The notes under the pieces were generated by a model, which searched no databases, had not been told where the DNA came from, and worked only from the letters and a program-made list of their open reading frames with translations. The position numbers and the translations under genes are program-made. Source: Porphyromonadaceae bacterium UBA7555 (GTDB taxonomy: Bacteria; Bacteroidota; Bacteroidia; Bacteroidales; Muribaculaceae). From it: 37,988 nt of DNA. The stretch lies in the NCBI GenBank assembly GCA_002478045.1, contig DLLT01000026.1, forward strand, positions 1 through 37,988. The letters run 5' to 3'. Below are positions 22,637 through 31,787 of the stretch, piece after piece. Numbering within the stretch: position 1 is the stretch's first letter; every line of letters begins with the position of its first letter.

Positions 22637-23404
22637 GTGAAAAAAGCATTTTTGAGCGCTATATGCGCTTGTGTATTTTCGCTTGCCGCTTTTGCAACGG
22701 ACACGGTCAAAATCTCCGGTACGGTCACTGACTACAACGGCAGCCCCGTTGACTCCTGCACAGTTCTTATATATAACCCCGATTTTACAGAAGCCTACGA
22801 AACAGCAAGCGATACTCAGGGCCATTACAGCCTTGACAGTATCCCCAAGGGGAAATATGCCGCTATTGCCGCCATGCGTATCAACGAATATCCACGAATG
22901 CTGCAAGTGGCACCCGAGGACATGAAACTCGAATTTTGGGCATGGAACGTCATCGCAGACCGTGACATCACGCTAAACATTCGATACGGCAAGCTGGAGT
23001 TGTACGGTACGACCGCATTTTTGGAATATGGCGGCAGACAAGAAATGCTCATCTATACGCGCCCGATGAGCGTCACAAAGGTCATCGCCTATCAAAACTT
23101 TGTAGACAAGGCTGACGCCGAGAAGAACTCCATCGTTACGGTAGATCCACAATATATGTCCTTTGACGTATATGTAGACGGGGAACCGTTGGAAATATAC
23201 TCCGTCCAACCGCTTACAATGAAAGACAAAGGCAACAGCGCCGGAAATGACACCTGCTACCTATTGCAAGTAGAACTACCTCAGGATATATACTCCCACG
23301 ATAAGCCGTATGAAGTTAGGGTGGTAGGACACAATTCGCAATATGACGAACACGGCGAGAGCGTCTATTACCTCGAGCCGCCAAAATACGATTGGAAGAA
23401 ATAG
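22637..23404 (+). CDS. Secreted protein with a carboxypeptidase-regulatory-like domain
   Basis: A 255-residue protein with a clear signal peptide from GTG 22637 (KKAFLSAICACVFSLAAFA), then a beta-sandwich resembling the carboxypeptidase-regulatory-like or SdrD B domain (KISGTVTDYNGSPVDSCTV, GHYSLDSIPKGKY). The remaining 150 residues are unrecognised and beta-rich. It should be exported to the periplasm or surface; no enzyme motif is seen. The signal peptide fixes the start at GTG, since no ATG precedes it in frame and the -7 box is 4 bp upstream. Its relation to the preceding metal operon is unclear. Confidence 0.75.
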   Translation: MKKAFLSAICACVFSLAAFATDTVKISGTVTDYNGSPVDSCTVLIYNPDFTEAYETASDTQGHYSLDSIPKGKYAAIAAMRINEYPRMLQVAPEDMKLEFWAWNVIADRDITLNIRYGKLELYGTTAFLEYGGRQEMLIYTRPMSVTKVIAYQNFVDKADAEKNSIVTVDPQYMSFDVYVDGEPLEIYSVQPLTMKDKGNSAGNDTCYLLQVELPQDIYSHDKPYEVRVVGHNSQYDEHGESVYYLEPPKYDWKK

Positions 23405-23444
23405 ATAGCCGAACTCCCGGCGGAGATGCGGCGAGTCCGACCAT

Positions 23445-23475
23445 TTGCGCAATCGGACGAAAAGTGTTACCTTTG
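23445..23475 (+). promoter_or_regulatory. Promoter of guaB
   Basis: TTG at 23445-23447 and TACCTTTG at 23468-23475 with 20 bp between. The ATG at 23515 lies 39 bp past the box, which supports that start over the in-frame ATG at 23392. Confidence 0.7.
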
Positions 23476-23514
23476 TGGGCAATAAATACTAACCATCACA
23501 GCATCGATACCGCT

Positions 23515-24996
23515 ATGTCATTTATTGCCGACCGCGTCCTTATGGACGGTCTTACCTTCGACGATGTGCTGCTCATACCGGCATATTCGGAAGTATTACC
23601 GCGAGACGTCAGCCTTCTGACCCGCTTTTCCCGTAACATCACCCTAAACATTCCCGTGGTTTCAGCCGCTATGGACACCGTCACCGAGGCGTCTATGGCT
23701 ATAGCCATTGCTCGCGAAGGCGGCATCGGCGTCATCCACAAGAATATGAGCATCGCCGAACAGGCGCGCCAAGTACACATGGTCAAGCGTGCCGAAAACG
23801 GTATGATTTACGACCCCGTGACCATAGCCCCGGACAAGACCGTGGGAGACGCTCTGGCGCTGATGGCCGAGTATCACATAGGCGGCATTCCGGTAGTGGA
23901 TGCCGGCGGCATTCTGGTAGGCATCGTAACCAATCGCGACCTACGTTTCGAAACCGACTTGCGCCGTCCCGTAAAAGCCGTAATGACCTCCGATCGGCTC
24001 GTGACCACGGCTCCGGGCACGACTCTCGAAGCTGCCGCACGCATATTGCACCGTCATAAAATCGAGAAGCTCCCGGTGGTGGACGCCGATGGACGCTTGG
24101 TCGGACTGGTGACATATAAAGACATCACCAAAGCCAAAGACAAGCCCAATGCATGCAAAGACGCACTGGGGCGTCTGCGTGTGGCCGCCGGCATAGGCGT
24201 CACTGCCGACAGTCTCGAACGCGCCTCCGCGCTGGTGGATGCCGGAGTGGACGCCCTGGTCATCGATACGGCACACGGACACAGTCGCGGCGTCATCGAC
24301 ACCCTACATTCGGTCAAGGACGCCTTCGGCGACCACGTGGACGTAGTCGTGGGAAATATAGCCACCGGCGAGGCCGCCCGCTTCCTGGCCGAAAACGGCG
24401 CCGACGGCGTCAAGGTCGGCATAGGCCCGGGATCGATATGCACCACGCGCATCATTGCCGGCGTAGGAGTGCCCCAGCTCAGCGCCGTATACGACGTATC
24501 CAAGGCCCTCAAAGAGTACGACATACCACTGATCGCAGACGGCGGCATACGATACAGCGGCGACATCGTCAAGGCCCTGGCCGCCGGCGGCAACTCGGTG
24601 ATGCTGGGCGGAATGCTGGCCGGCGTCGAGGAATCCCCCGGCGACACCATCATCTTCAACGGCCGAAAATACAAGGCATATCGCGGCATGGGCTCGCTCG
24701 AAGCCATGGAGCGCGGCAGCAAGGATCGCTATTTCCAAGCCTCCGAAACGGACGCCAAGAAACTTGTGCCCGAAGGCATAGCCGCCCGCGTACCCTACAA
24801 GGGCTCGCTCTACGAAGTTGTATACCAGATGATTGGCGGACTACGCGCCGGCATGGGCTACTGCGGAGCCAAAGACATCGAAGCGCTGCATCAGGCTCGC
24901 TTCACCCGTATCACCGCCGCCGGCGTCAACGAAAGCCATCCGCACGACGTATCCATCACCAGCGAAGCGCCCAATTACAGCTCGTCCGCACGGTGA
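23515..24996 (+). CDS. guaB: Inosine-5'-monophosphate dehydrogenase
   Basis: A 493-residue IMPDH from ATG 23515. It has the LTFDDVLLIPAYS N-terminus, two CBS domains inserted in the barrel (about residues 95-210), the catalytic loop GIGPGSICTTR with its Cys, and the flap segment with RGMGSLEAM. It oxidises IMP to XMP with NAD, the committed step to GMP, in the cytoplasm. The open frame extends upstream to 23392, but that extension lies before the promoter and is not family sequence. It is transcribed from its own promoter; the parvulin gene follows 122 bp later. Confidence 0.96.
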   Translation: MSFIADRVLMDGLTFDDVLLIPAYSEVLPRDVSLLTRFSRNITLNIPVVSAAMDTVTEASMAIAIAREGGIGVIHKNMSIAEQARQVHMVKRAENGMIYDPVTIAPDKTVGDALALMAEYHIGGIPVVDAGGILVGIVTNRDLRFETDLRRPVKAVMTSDRLVTTAPGTTLEAAARILHRHKIEKLPVVDADGRLVGLVTYKDITKAKDKPNACKDALGRLRVAAGIGVTADSLERASALVDAGVDALVIDTAHGHSRGVIDTLHSVKDAFGDHVDVVVGNIATGEAARFLAENGADGVKVGIGPGSICTTRIIAGVGVPQLSAVYDVSKALKEYDIPLIADGGIRYSGDIVKALAAGGNSVMLGGMLAGVEESPGDTIIFNGRKYKAYRGMGSLEAMERGSKDRYFQASETDAKKLVPEGIAARVPYKGSLYEVVYQMIGGLRAGMGYCGAKDIEALHQARFTRITAAGVNESHPHDVSITSEAPNYSSSAR

Positions 24997-25118
24997 CGCG
25001 ACAGCAGCCTGAAACAACGGCAAAAGCCGCATACACTTTTGCACGCACACAGGACAATAAAAAGCATGTTTTCGCGTTATATTATAGCTGTAAAACCGAA
25101 CGCCAAAAATTTCTATAA

Positions 25119-27062
25119 ATGAAAAAACTCCAGCTATCCGCCGTAATCGCGGTCACGGCCATCGCAGTAACAGCTGCCGCCGCCTCCGATCCGGTATTGA
25201 TGACTATCAACAAGGTGCCCGTGCACCTGAGCGAGTTCGAGTATCTCTACAAAAAGAACAACTCACAGCAATTGCAGCCCCAAACGCTTGACGAATATGT
25301 AGATATGTTTGTCAACTACAAATTGAAAGTGGCTGCCGCCGTAGCCGCAGGTATGGACACCACGGCCTCGTTCCGCAACGAATTCGAGGGATATGCCACC
25401 GAGCTGGCTCAGTCGCGTATGGTAGACTCCACCGTATACGACTCGCTGCTGCACGAAGCTTACGACCACGCACGCGAGCTGCGCTATGTCAGCCATATTA
25501 TGCTGCCGCCCGCCGATGGCAACACCTCAAACGAGGCCGCCATGGCTCACGCCGACTCGGTACGCAACGCCATCCTGTCAGGCGCCACCACCTTTGAGAA
25601 CGCCGCCGCTGCATCCATAGACCGCGGCAGTGCCACACGTGGCGGACGTATGGGTTGGGTATTGCCCGGTCGCTATCCCTGGCCCTTCGAAAAGGCCGCC
25701 TACGACACCCCGCTTGGCGGTATATCGCCGGTGGTCAATTCGGGCTTTGGCCTTCACATCATACGTGTAGACGAAATCAAACCCAATCCCGGCGAAGTAG
25801 AAGCCGAGCATATTCTCAAGCTCACGCACGGCAAGACTCCCGAAGAGGCCGCACATGCACGCGTGGCGATAGACTCGATATACAACGTGGTGACACAGCC
25901 CGGAGTAGACTTTGAGGACGTTGCACGCCGCGAAAGCGAAGACCCCGGAAGCGCCAAACAAGGCGGCAAGCTCGGATGGTATAGCTCGGGAATGATGGTC
26001 GCTCCATTCGACTCGGCATCCTTCGCCATGCAAGTCGGCGAAATTTCGCGTCCCGTGACCACCTCCTACGGATACCACATCATCCACAAAACCGGCGCAC
26101 GGCCCATTGCCTCCTTTGAAGATATGCGCCAATCGCTCGAACAGCAAATCAACGGCGACGAGCGCGGACAACTGCCCGCACAACGCCGCCTCGATGCCCT
26201 GGTAAAACAATATAAAGGAGAAATACTGGACGAAGGCATCGCCAAAGCACGCCGTATCATTGAAGACTGTGGCGGATACGACTCTACAGCTATAGCAACG
26301 CTCAAGGCTTCCACCATCCCCGTATACACAGTCAATGGCAAAAAGTACACCCTGGCATCCGTGATGTCAAATATGCCCGTCACCGCATCCGGCGATGTAG
26401 ACAACGCCATCACTATGCTGAAAAGCGCCGCTACACGCGCCATACGCGACAAAGTGGCCGAAGTATACCGCAAGGACCTGGTAAACATTGACCCCGAGTA
26501 TCGCAATATCTACAACGAATACCGCGACGGCATCCTGCTGTACAACATCTCCAATCAAGAAGTATGGGAACGCGCAGCCAAGGACACCATCGGCCTCGAA
26601 AAATACTTCGCCGAACATCGCGCCGACTACACATGGAAAGCGCCCAAGTTCAAGGGCTACGTCATCTTCTCGACCAACGACAGCGTGCAGACCCAAGTCA
26701 AAGCATTCACCGACAGTCTTGACAAAGCCGGCGCAACCTTCACCCGTGAGCAATTGGTCAAGATGATAGACCAACACTTCGGCCGCGATGCCAAGGTAGA
26801 ACGCGTCCTCGCCGCCAAGGGCGACAACGCAATCACCGACTACCTGGCATTTGACGGTCCCAAGCCCGAAAACCAGAAGATGCGTTGGCAGAGCTACTAC
26901 GCATACCGCGGCCGCGTCATTGACCAGCCCGAAGACGCCTTCGATGTACGCGGACAAGTCACCACCGACTACCAAGCCCTACTCGAAAAAGAATGGGTCA
27001 AGGAACTGCGCAAGCGCTTCCCGGTCAAAATCAACCGCAAAGTACTCGCAAAAGTCAAATAA
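25119..27062 (+). CDS. Periplasmic peptidyl-prolyl isomerase with two parvulin domains
   Basis: A 647-residue protein with a signal peptide (cleavage near residue 22), a SurA-like helical N-domain, and two parvulin-type PPIase domains: about residues 120-230 (start RYVSHIMLPP, with GGRMGWVLPG and GLHIIRV) and 230-340 (AEHILKL, GGKLGWYSSGMM, YGYHIIHK). The C-terminal 300 residues are helical and unrecognised, and may form a second chaperone lobe. It likely helps outer-membrane proteins fold in the periplasm. No clear TAnnTTTG box is seen in the 122-bp gap after guaB. Confidence 0.88.
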   Translation: MKKLQLSAVIAVTAIAVTAAAASDPVLMTINKVPVHLSEFEYLYKKNNSQQLQPQTLDEYVDMFVNYKLKVAAAVAAGMDTTASFRNEFEGYATELAQSRMVDSTVYDSLLHEAYDHARELRYVSHIMLPPADGNTSNEAAMAHADSVRNAILSGATTFENAAAASIDRGSATRGGRMGWVLPGRYPWPFEKAAYDTPLGGISPVVNSGFGLHIIRVDEIKPNPGEVEAEHILKLTHGKTPEEAAHARVAIDSIYNVVTQPGVDFEDVARRESEDPGSAKQGGKLGWYSSGMMVAPFDSASFAMQVGEISRPVTTSYGYHIIHKTGARPIASFEDMRQSLEQQINGDERGQLPAQRRLDALVKQYKGEILDEGIAKARRIIEDCGGYDSTAIATLKASTIPVYTVNGKKYTLASVMSNMPVTASGDVDNAITMLKSAATRAIRDKVAEVYRKDLVNIDPEYRNIYNEYRDGILLYNISNQEVWERAAKDTIGLEKYFAEHRADYTWKAPKFKGYVIFSTNDSVQTQVKAFTDSLDKAGATFTREQLVKMIDQHFGRDAKVERVLAAKGDNAITDYLAFDGPKPENQKMRWQSYYAYRGRVIDQPEDAFDVRGQVTTDYQALLEKEWVKELRKRFPVKINRKVLAKVK

Positions 27063-27084
27063 AACATCACCGCATACACAGACA

Positions 27085-27119
27085 CGGATGCCGCTTCCCG
27101 GTCAGGGGAACGGCATCCG
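27085..27119 (+). other. Perfect 15-bp hairpin between the PPIase and adenosyltransferase genes
   Basis: CGGATGCCGcTTCCC and GGGGAAcGGCATCCG are near-perfect arms around a 5-bp loop. No T-run follows on either strand, so it is not a standard terminator. It may be an mRNA stability element or a factor-dependent terminator between two genes 88 bp apart. Confidence 0.5.
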
Positions 27120-27150
27120 CGCCACATAACCACCTTAACGGCAGCTCACA

Positions 27151-27702
27151 ATGAAGATATACACACGTACCGGCGATGCAGGCACCACCTCGCTGGTGGG
27201 CGGCACTCGCGTCAGCAAGACACATCCGCGTCTCGAAGCCTACGGCACCGTGGACGAAGTCAACAGCCACCTCGGACTTCTGGCATCGTACGACATCCCC
27301 CAAGCCGACCGCGAAGCCCTGCAATGGATCCAAAACCGCCTCTTTGATCTCGGATGCCAATTGGCCACCGAAGAAGACAGCAAATGGCGGCCGCGCGCAA
27401 TCACCGCCGAGGACGTCGCACGGCTCGAAACACTCATAGACCAAGTTGACACGACCCTGCCGCGCCACAACCGCTTCATACTGCCCGGCGGAACGGCGGC
27501 AGCGGCCCAGGCACAAGTGGCACGCACGGTAGCACGTCGATCCGAACGCGATATGCTGCGGCTGGACAGCGCACTCGGCGGCGAAAAAATCGCGTCCGAA
27601 GCACTCCGTTTCATCAACCGACTCAGCGACTACCTCTTCGTGATGGCCCGACATCTGAATATTATTGCCGGCGGCAACGAAATTTTTTGGGAACAAGAGT
27701 GA
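27151..27702 (+). CDS. PduO-type cob(I)alamin adenosyltransferase
   Basis: A 183-residue protein with the PduO N-terminal signature YTRTGDAGTTSLVGG, the EAYGTVDEVNSHLG helix, and the C-terminal ARTVARRSERDML and RFINRLSDYLF helices. It transfers the adenosyl group of ATP to cob(I)alamin to form adenosylcobalamin, needed by enzymes such as methylmalonyl-CoA mutase on the propionate route. No cobalamin riboswitch is visible upstream; the hairpin at 27085-27119 occupies the leader. It may be cotranscribed with the PPIase gene. Confidence 0.92.
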   Translation: MKIYTRTGDAGTTSLVGGTRVSKTHPRLEAYGTVDEVNSHLGLLASYDIPQADREALQWIQNRLFDLGCQLATEEDSKWRPRAITAEDVARLETLIDQVDTTLPRHNRFILPGGTAAAAQAQVARTVARRSERDMLRLDSALGGEKIASEALRFINRLSDYLFVMARHLNIIAGGNEIFWEQE

Positions 27703-27720
27703 TAATTCGCGCAAATAATG

Positions 27721-27728
27721 TATCTTTG
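27721..27728 (+). promoter_or_regulatory. -7 box of the DUF2795 gene
   Basis: TATCTTTG matches TAnnTTTG, 91 bp before the ATG at 27820. No TTG at the expected -33 spacing. Confidence 0.55.
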
Positions 27729-27819
27729 CACTCCTTTTGACGGCAACGCATTGCATCCGGCCGTCAAAAAGCATAATACACTTACACATACAACCACATC
27801 TAAGCATATATAACACGCT

Positions 27820-28041
27820 ATGTATTGGACACTTGAACTTGCAACCAAGCTCGAAGACGCTCCCTGGCCCGCAACCAAGGACGAACTCATAGACTACGCA
27901 ACGCGCTCCGGCGCGCCCATGGAAGTAATCGAAAACCTCCAGGAAATTGAGGACGAAGGCGAGACCTACGAAAGCATCGAAGACATCTGGCCCGACTATC
28001 CCAGCAACGACGACTTCTTCTTCAACGAAGACGAGTATTAA
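27820..28041 (+). CDS. DUF2795 acidic protein
   Basis: A 73-residue, strongly acidic protein. WPATKDELIDYATRSGAP and the following VIENLQEIEDEGE segment match DUF2795 proteins of Bacteroidota. It should be a small cytoplasmic helical protein; no function is known to me. It has its own -7 box and a terminator at 28072-28112, so it is expressed alone. Confidence 0.85.
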   Translation: MYWTLELATKLEDAPWPATKDELIDYATRSGAPMEVIENLQEIEDEGETYESIEDIWPDYPSNDDFFFNEDEY

Positions 28042-28071
28042 GCCGCGTAATTGTAATACCACTATGATAAT

Positions 28072-28112
28072 CAATGGCTAAGAAAGTTAAATTTCTTGGC
28101 CATTGTTGTTTT
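28072..28112 (+). terminator. Terminator of the DUF2795 gene
   Basis: CAATGGC (28072-28078) and AGAAA pair with TTTCT and GCCATTG (28099-28105), followed by TTGTTTT. It lies 30 bp past the stop. Confidence 0.7.
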
Positions 28113-28244
28113 ACGCTCTTAGGCCTCGAGAATTATTTAGCCCAAATACTCGTCCTCCTGTCTTGATACTGTTTCAAGAAGTGGCACACGACTCTCCTCA
28201 GTCAGGGCTTTTCGGCCGGCACATTGAAACTGAGACACGTTGAC

Positions 28245-28287
28245 AAAAAAGACGGGGCGGCGAAGCAGCGCTTCGTCGCCCCGTCTT
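28245..28287 (-). terminator. Terminator of gapA
   Basis: AAGACGGGGCGGCGAAG (28249-28265) pairs with CTTCGTCGCCCCGTCTT (28271-28287) with one mismatch. On the minus strand the stem is followed by TTTTTT. It begins 24 bp past the gapA stop. Confidence 0.88.
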
Positions 28288-28310
28288 AGGGTGTATGGCC
28301 TTCGGGCTTA

Positions 28311-29321
28311 TTAGCCGTTGATCTTAACCATGGTAGCGATGAGGTCGAGCACCTTGTTGGAGTAGCCGATCTCGTTGTCATACCACGAAACAACCTTTAC
28401 GAAGTTGTCTGTCAGGTATACTCCGGCGTTGGCGTCGAAGATGGAGGTGCGGGTGTCGCCGAGGAAGTCGGAGCTGACAACGGAGTCTTCGGTGTATCCG
28501 AGTACGCCTTTGAGTTCGCCTTCGGAAGCTTCCTTCATGGCCTTGCAGATGTCCTCTTTGGTAGCGGGTTTGGCGAGGTTGACAGTGAGGTCAACTACCG
28601 AAACGTCAAGGGTGGGGACACGCATGGAGATGCCGGTGAGTTTGCCGTTGAGTTCGGGGATAACTTTGCCTACAGCCTTGGCAGCGCCGGTGCTGGAGGG
28701 GATGATGTTGCCGGAAGCGGCACGGCCGCCGCGCCAGTCCTTCATCGAGGGACCGTCTACGGTCTTCTGAGTGGCGGTGGTGGAGTGTACCGTGGTCATA
28801 AGGCCGGTAACGATGCCGAATTTGTCGTTGAGAACCTTAGCGATGGGGGCAAGGCAGTTGGTGGTGCAAGAAGCGTTGGATACAAACTGGGTGCCTTTCT
28901 TGTAGGTGTCAGCGTTTACGCCGCAAACGAACATGGGGGTGTCGTCCTTGGAGGGAGCGGACATCACAACGTACTTGGCGCCGGCTTCGATGTGGCCCTG
29001 AGCTTTTTCTTTGGTCAGGAACAGACCGGTGGATTCTACGACGTACTCTGCGCCGACTGCACCCCAGTTGATTTCTTTGGGGTCACGGCATGCGGTAACG
29101 CGGATGGCTTTGCCATTGACGATAAGGAGGGATTTTTCGAGGTCGAAGTCTACATCGCCTTTGAATGCACCGTGCATTGTGTCGTACTTGAGCATGTAAG
29201 CCATGTAGTCAACGGGGAGAAGGTCGTTGATAGCGACTACTTCGATGTCGTTACGTTTGGTGGAAGCGCGGAAGACGAAGCGTCCGATGCGTCCGAAGCC
29301 ATTGATACCAATCTTAGTCAT
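28311..29321 (-). CDS. gapA: Glyceraldehyde-3-phosphate dehydrogenase
   Basis: A 336-residue enzyme with the NAD-binding GINGFGRIGR N-terminus, the catalytic SNASCTTNC motif and the C-terminal WYDNEIGYSNKVLD. It oxidises glyceraldehyde-3-phosphate to 1,3-bisphosphoglycerate in glycolysis, or the reverse in gluconeogenesis. Full length, no oddities. It is a single-gene unit with a -7 box at 29463-29470, a leader of about 135 nt and a strong terminator. Confidence 0.97.
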   Translation of the reverse strand: MTKIGINGFGRIGRFVFRASTKRNDIEVVAINDLLPVDYMAYMLKYDTMHGAFKGDVDFDLEKSLLIVNGKAIRVTACRDPKEINWGAVGAEYVVESTGLFLTKEKAQGHIEAGAKYVVMSAPSKDDTPMFVCGVNADTYKKGTQFVSNASCTTNCLAPIAKVLNDKFGIVTGLMTTVHSTTATQKTVDGPSMKDWRGGRAASGNIIPSSTGAAKAVGKVIPELNGKLTGISMRVPTLDVSVVDLTVNLAKPATKEDICKAMKEASEGELKGVLGYTEDSVVSSDFLGDTRTSIFDANAGVYLTDNFVKVVSWYDNEIGYSNKVLDLIATMVKING

Positions 29322-29462
29322 AGTGGTTTGATGTTTTGAAATTAATCGTATATGTTGTTTGTGTATATTCTCTATCTAAATTTATATGGTCGAGAAGGGT
29401 CTCGCCGTCCTATTGGAAGGATATGCGGCGACCTTTTGTGCGGCCCTCCGCTTTTAGCGCCA

Positions 29463-29470
29463 CAAAATTA
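29463..29470 (-). promoter_or_regulatory. -7 box of gapA
   Basis: The minus strand reads TAATTTTG, matching TAnnTTTG, 141 bp before the gapA ATG. The rest of 29322-29578 shows nothing else. Confidence 0.55.
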
Positions 29471-29578
29471 CGCATTTTTTTCCGTAATTGGATAGTTCGG
29501 ATATTATTTTTATGTGAAATTTTGTATTTAAGGCTTTAGACGCCACCGTAGCGGCGGTTTTGGCGACAAATGACCGTT

Positions 29579-30382
29579 TTATTTTGCCTTATCGAGATTG
29601 TCATCGTTGTCTTGAGCCTTCCCGAGATTGCTCAGTCGCACGCGTTCGGATGCTTCCAGCATTTTTTCGAAGACATCATCGCCGCCGAAGATCCGATCGA
29701 AAATTTCCATTTCGTCCATCGCTTCTTTCGGCTCATCGTCATACGATTCGTCTTCATCGTCATACTCATAGTCGTCCGGGTCTTCATAAACGTCATAATC
29801 GTGCGTGCCTAAATCGACGATATATTGGAAGTTGTCTCCCAGGCGCTCCTTGAGCATCTTGACGTACTTGCGCTCGGTATGGGTCGGTCCTTCGATGAGC
29901 AGGTACTTGCCGTTATGCCCCATAGGATAATGCTTGAGCGGGATGTCGTCCGTATCTTCTTCCAGGATATACTCGCCCACTTTTTCAAAGTCTCGTGCGG
30001 GGTCCAATCCGGCATCGGCGGCAAATTCGATGGCCGAATATATAAAGTTGTGCGCATCGTTGTACGGACACTCGACATAGCCCTTGAAGTTCGAAAACAC
30101 CTTCTCGACTATTTCTTCAAAGTCTTCGATGTCGTAATCATAGTGATACATCACGTCTTTGACGCCCAGGCAATAGGTGTCTATCAAGTACACGCCGAAA
30201 AGGATTTTGCCGTTCGGTCTCTTACGAGACACTACTATCTCACTCATGCCGTGTACGGAACCTTCCTGCGGCATATAGCACTTGTATATCGGCAGCTCGC
30301 GTGCATGCATGCGTATGTATTTCTCGGGCGAGATGGATCCTTGTTGGGGCGTGCTCTTCTTTTTTTTCTTCTTTTGTGCCAT
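29579..30382 (-). CDS. Uncharacterised acidic protein with a Lys-rich N-terminus
   Basis: About 267 residues from ATG 30382 (MAQKKKKKKS). The frame is open to 30409, but the Met-Ala-Gln-Lys start is the better one. A conserved-looking core includes SEIVVSRKRPNGKILFGVYL and DTYCLGVKDVMYHYDYD. Residues from about 205 to 240 are a very acidic Asp/Tyr/Glu tract (DYEYDDEDESYDDE). No signal or membrane segment is seen, so it should be cytoplasmic. I recognise no family. It lies 58 bp downstream of the lipid kinase gene on the same strand and has no box of its own, so the two are probably cotranscribed. Confidence 0.75.
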   Translation of the reverse strand: MAQKKKKKKSTPQQGSISPEKYIRMHARELPIYKCYMPQEGSVHGMSEIVVSRKRPNGKILFGVYLIDTYCLGVKDVMYHYDYDIEDFEEIVEKVFSNFKGYVECPYNDAHNFIYSAIEFAADAGLDPARDFEKVGEYILEEDTDDIPLKHYPMGHNGKYLLIEGPTHTERKYVKMLKERLGDNFQYIVDLGTHDYDVYEDPDDYEYDDEDESYDDEPKEAMDEMEIFDRIFGGDDVFEKMLEASERVRLSNLGKAQDNDDNLDKAK

Positions 30383-30440
30383 ATTAGTTTGTATTTTGTG
30401 GTCTAGCACCTATTATTCCATTTAGCGAATGTGTATACTA

Positions 30441-31397
30441 TCATTTGATATGCAGCGTGTCGGACATACTGCCGATGTAGTACTCCAGCGGACTGACTAT
30501 CGGACGGAAGGGCGCCTTGTCCTTTTCGACGAAAATTTTCAGCCCGCCGTGGACGCACTCCACGTCCAGATGTGCACCCAGGTCGCCGACAGGCTCGCCG
30601 TCAATGTGCGCCGGACCGGGGTCTCTCTTGATGGTCAGACGCGGCACACGCAGGGTCTCCACCAGACGGTTGTGCCCCAGCAGCCCGGTCATCATATCCA
30701 CACCCAGCAGCATGGTACGCAGTGCGTCCGCCTTATGCACAATCACCACGTCCAACAACCCGTCCGTAATCGAGGCATACGGCGCAATAAAGGCATTATT
30801 GCCATACTGCGAAGCATTGCACACCGCCACCAGAAAAGCATCACGGTGCAACGTCACATCCGGAGTCTCAATCACATAATGCACGGGCCGATAGCGGGTG
30901 AATTCGACAATGGTACTGCGCACATAAGACATACGTCCCCGCTTGCCCGAAGCGGCAAAGCGGTCGGACACGGCCGCATCGAAGCCCATACCGAAGGTGC
31001 AGAAAAACTCCCGACCGTTTACCGTGGCATAATCGCACTCGCACACCTCTCCGGCAATAATGGCATCCAGCGCCCGCATAGGGTCCACCGGGATGACTAT
31101 ATGTCGAGCAAGGCCGTTGCCGCTGCCGGACGGAATAATCCCTATGGGTATAGGAGCGTGGCACATAGCGCGAGCCACCTCGTTGACCGTGCCGTCGCCG
31201 CCGCATGCCAGTACGGCGTCATACTCGCGTGCATCCACAGCTTCGCGCACACGCCGTGTCGCATCACCCGGACCGGCAGTGACGTACGTATCCACGTCAA
31301 TGCCGGCCTTGGCCAGACGTGCACTGATACGCTCGGCCAGGCCACGCTTGCTATGCGTCCCGGATATGGGATTGACTATAAGTAGATGCCTTGGCAT
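30441..31397 (-). CDS. Diacylglycerol-kinase-like lipid kinase (DagK/YegS family)
   Basis: 318 residues from ATG 31397 (MPRHLLIVNPISG). It has the family's GGDGTVNEVA nucleotide loop and IPSGSGNGLARH motif. Such kinases phosphorylate diacylglycerol or sphingoid-type lipids at the membrane. Bacteroidota make sphingolipids, so a sphingoid substrate is possible, but the sequence does not settle it. The frame is open to 31448, but the -7 box at 31406-31413 lies within that extension, leaving only 8 bp to ATG 31397: a nearly leaderless mRNA. It is followed by the acidic protein gene. Confidence 0.87.
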   Translation of the reverse strand: MPRHLLIVNPISGTHSKRGLAERISARLAKAGIDVDTYVTAGPGDATRRVREAVDAREYDAVLACGGDGTVNEVARAMCHAPIPIGIIPSGSGNGLARHIVIPVDPMRALDAIIAGEVCECDYATVNGREFFCTFGMGFDAAVSDRFAASGKRGRMSYVRSTIVEFTRYRPVHYVIETPDVTLHRDAFLVAVCNASQYGNNAFIAPYASITDGLLDVVIVHKADALRTMLLGVDMMTGLLGHNRLVETLRVPRLTIKRDPGPAHIDGEPVGDLGAHLDVECVHGGLKIFVEKDKAPFRPIVSPLEYYIGSMSDTLHIK

Positions 31398-31405
31398 ATT
31401 AAATG

Positions 31406-31413
31406 CAAAGATA
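31406..31413 (-). promoter_or_regulatory. -7 box 8 bp before the lipid kinase start
   Basis: The minus strand reads TATCTTTG. TTG on that strand (31438-31436) lies 22 bp upstream, slightly long. The start codon follows after 8 bp. Confidence 0.6.
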
Positions 31414-31787
31414 CGTCTTTTTCGCCGATTAGACTCAATATCTCCCACGCATTATATTTATTCGCACTCGTTCTATCCGTTCCTGAAATTGGTTGACTCG
31501 GTTTTGGGTATTTACTTCGTTCGGTTGTTTCTTTTTTGGGAGGGAGCCGACTCTTTAAGGACGAGGCATCCCCATCCCAAGTAATAATGTTAACCGTGCC
31601 AGCTCAATTAGAGGGTAACGATCGCTGTAAGTCAACCAAAATCAGGGGAAATTCTTTCCGAATCCTCGGGCATCCCATATCCGCTACTCATTTATTTAGA
31701 CAAATCCTTACTCTGAAGAGCAGACAGGCATCCGAGGTCGATACCGGATGCCCGTCTATGTCTTGCGCGCCTTATGCGCAGCCTATA
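31414..31787. other. Intergenic region with a hairpin
   Basis: No gene is supported. AGACAGGCATCCG (31722-31734) pairs with CGGATGCCCGTCT (31745-31757) with one mismatch, 30 bp past the stop of the outer-membrane protein gene. It lacks a T-run, so it is at best a weak terminator for that minus-strand gene. The remaining 300 bp show nothing I can name. Confidence 0.5.

Noticed and set aside
23392..23514. N-terminal extension of IMP dehydrogenase
   Set aside because: It precedes the promoter at 23445-23475 and does not resemble the family; ATG 23515 gives the standard N-terminus.
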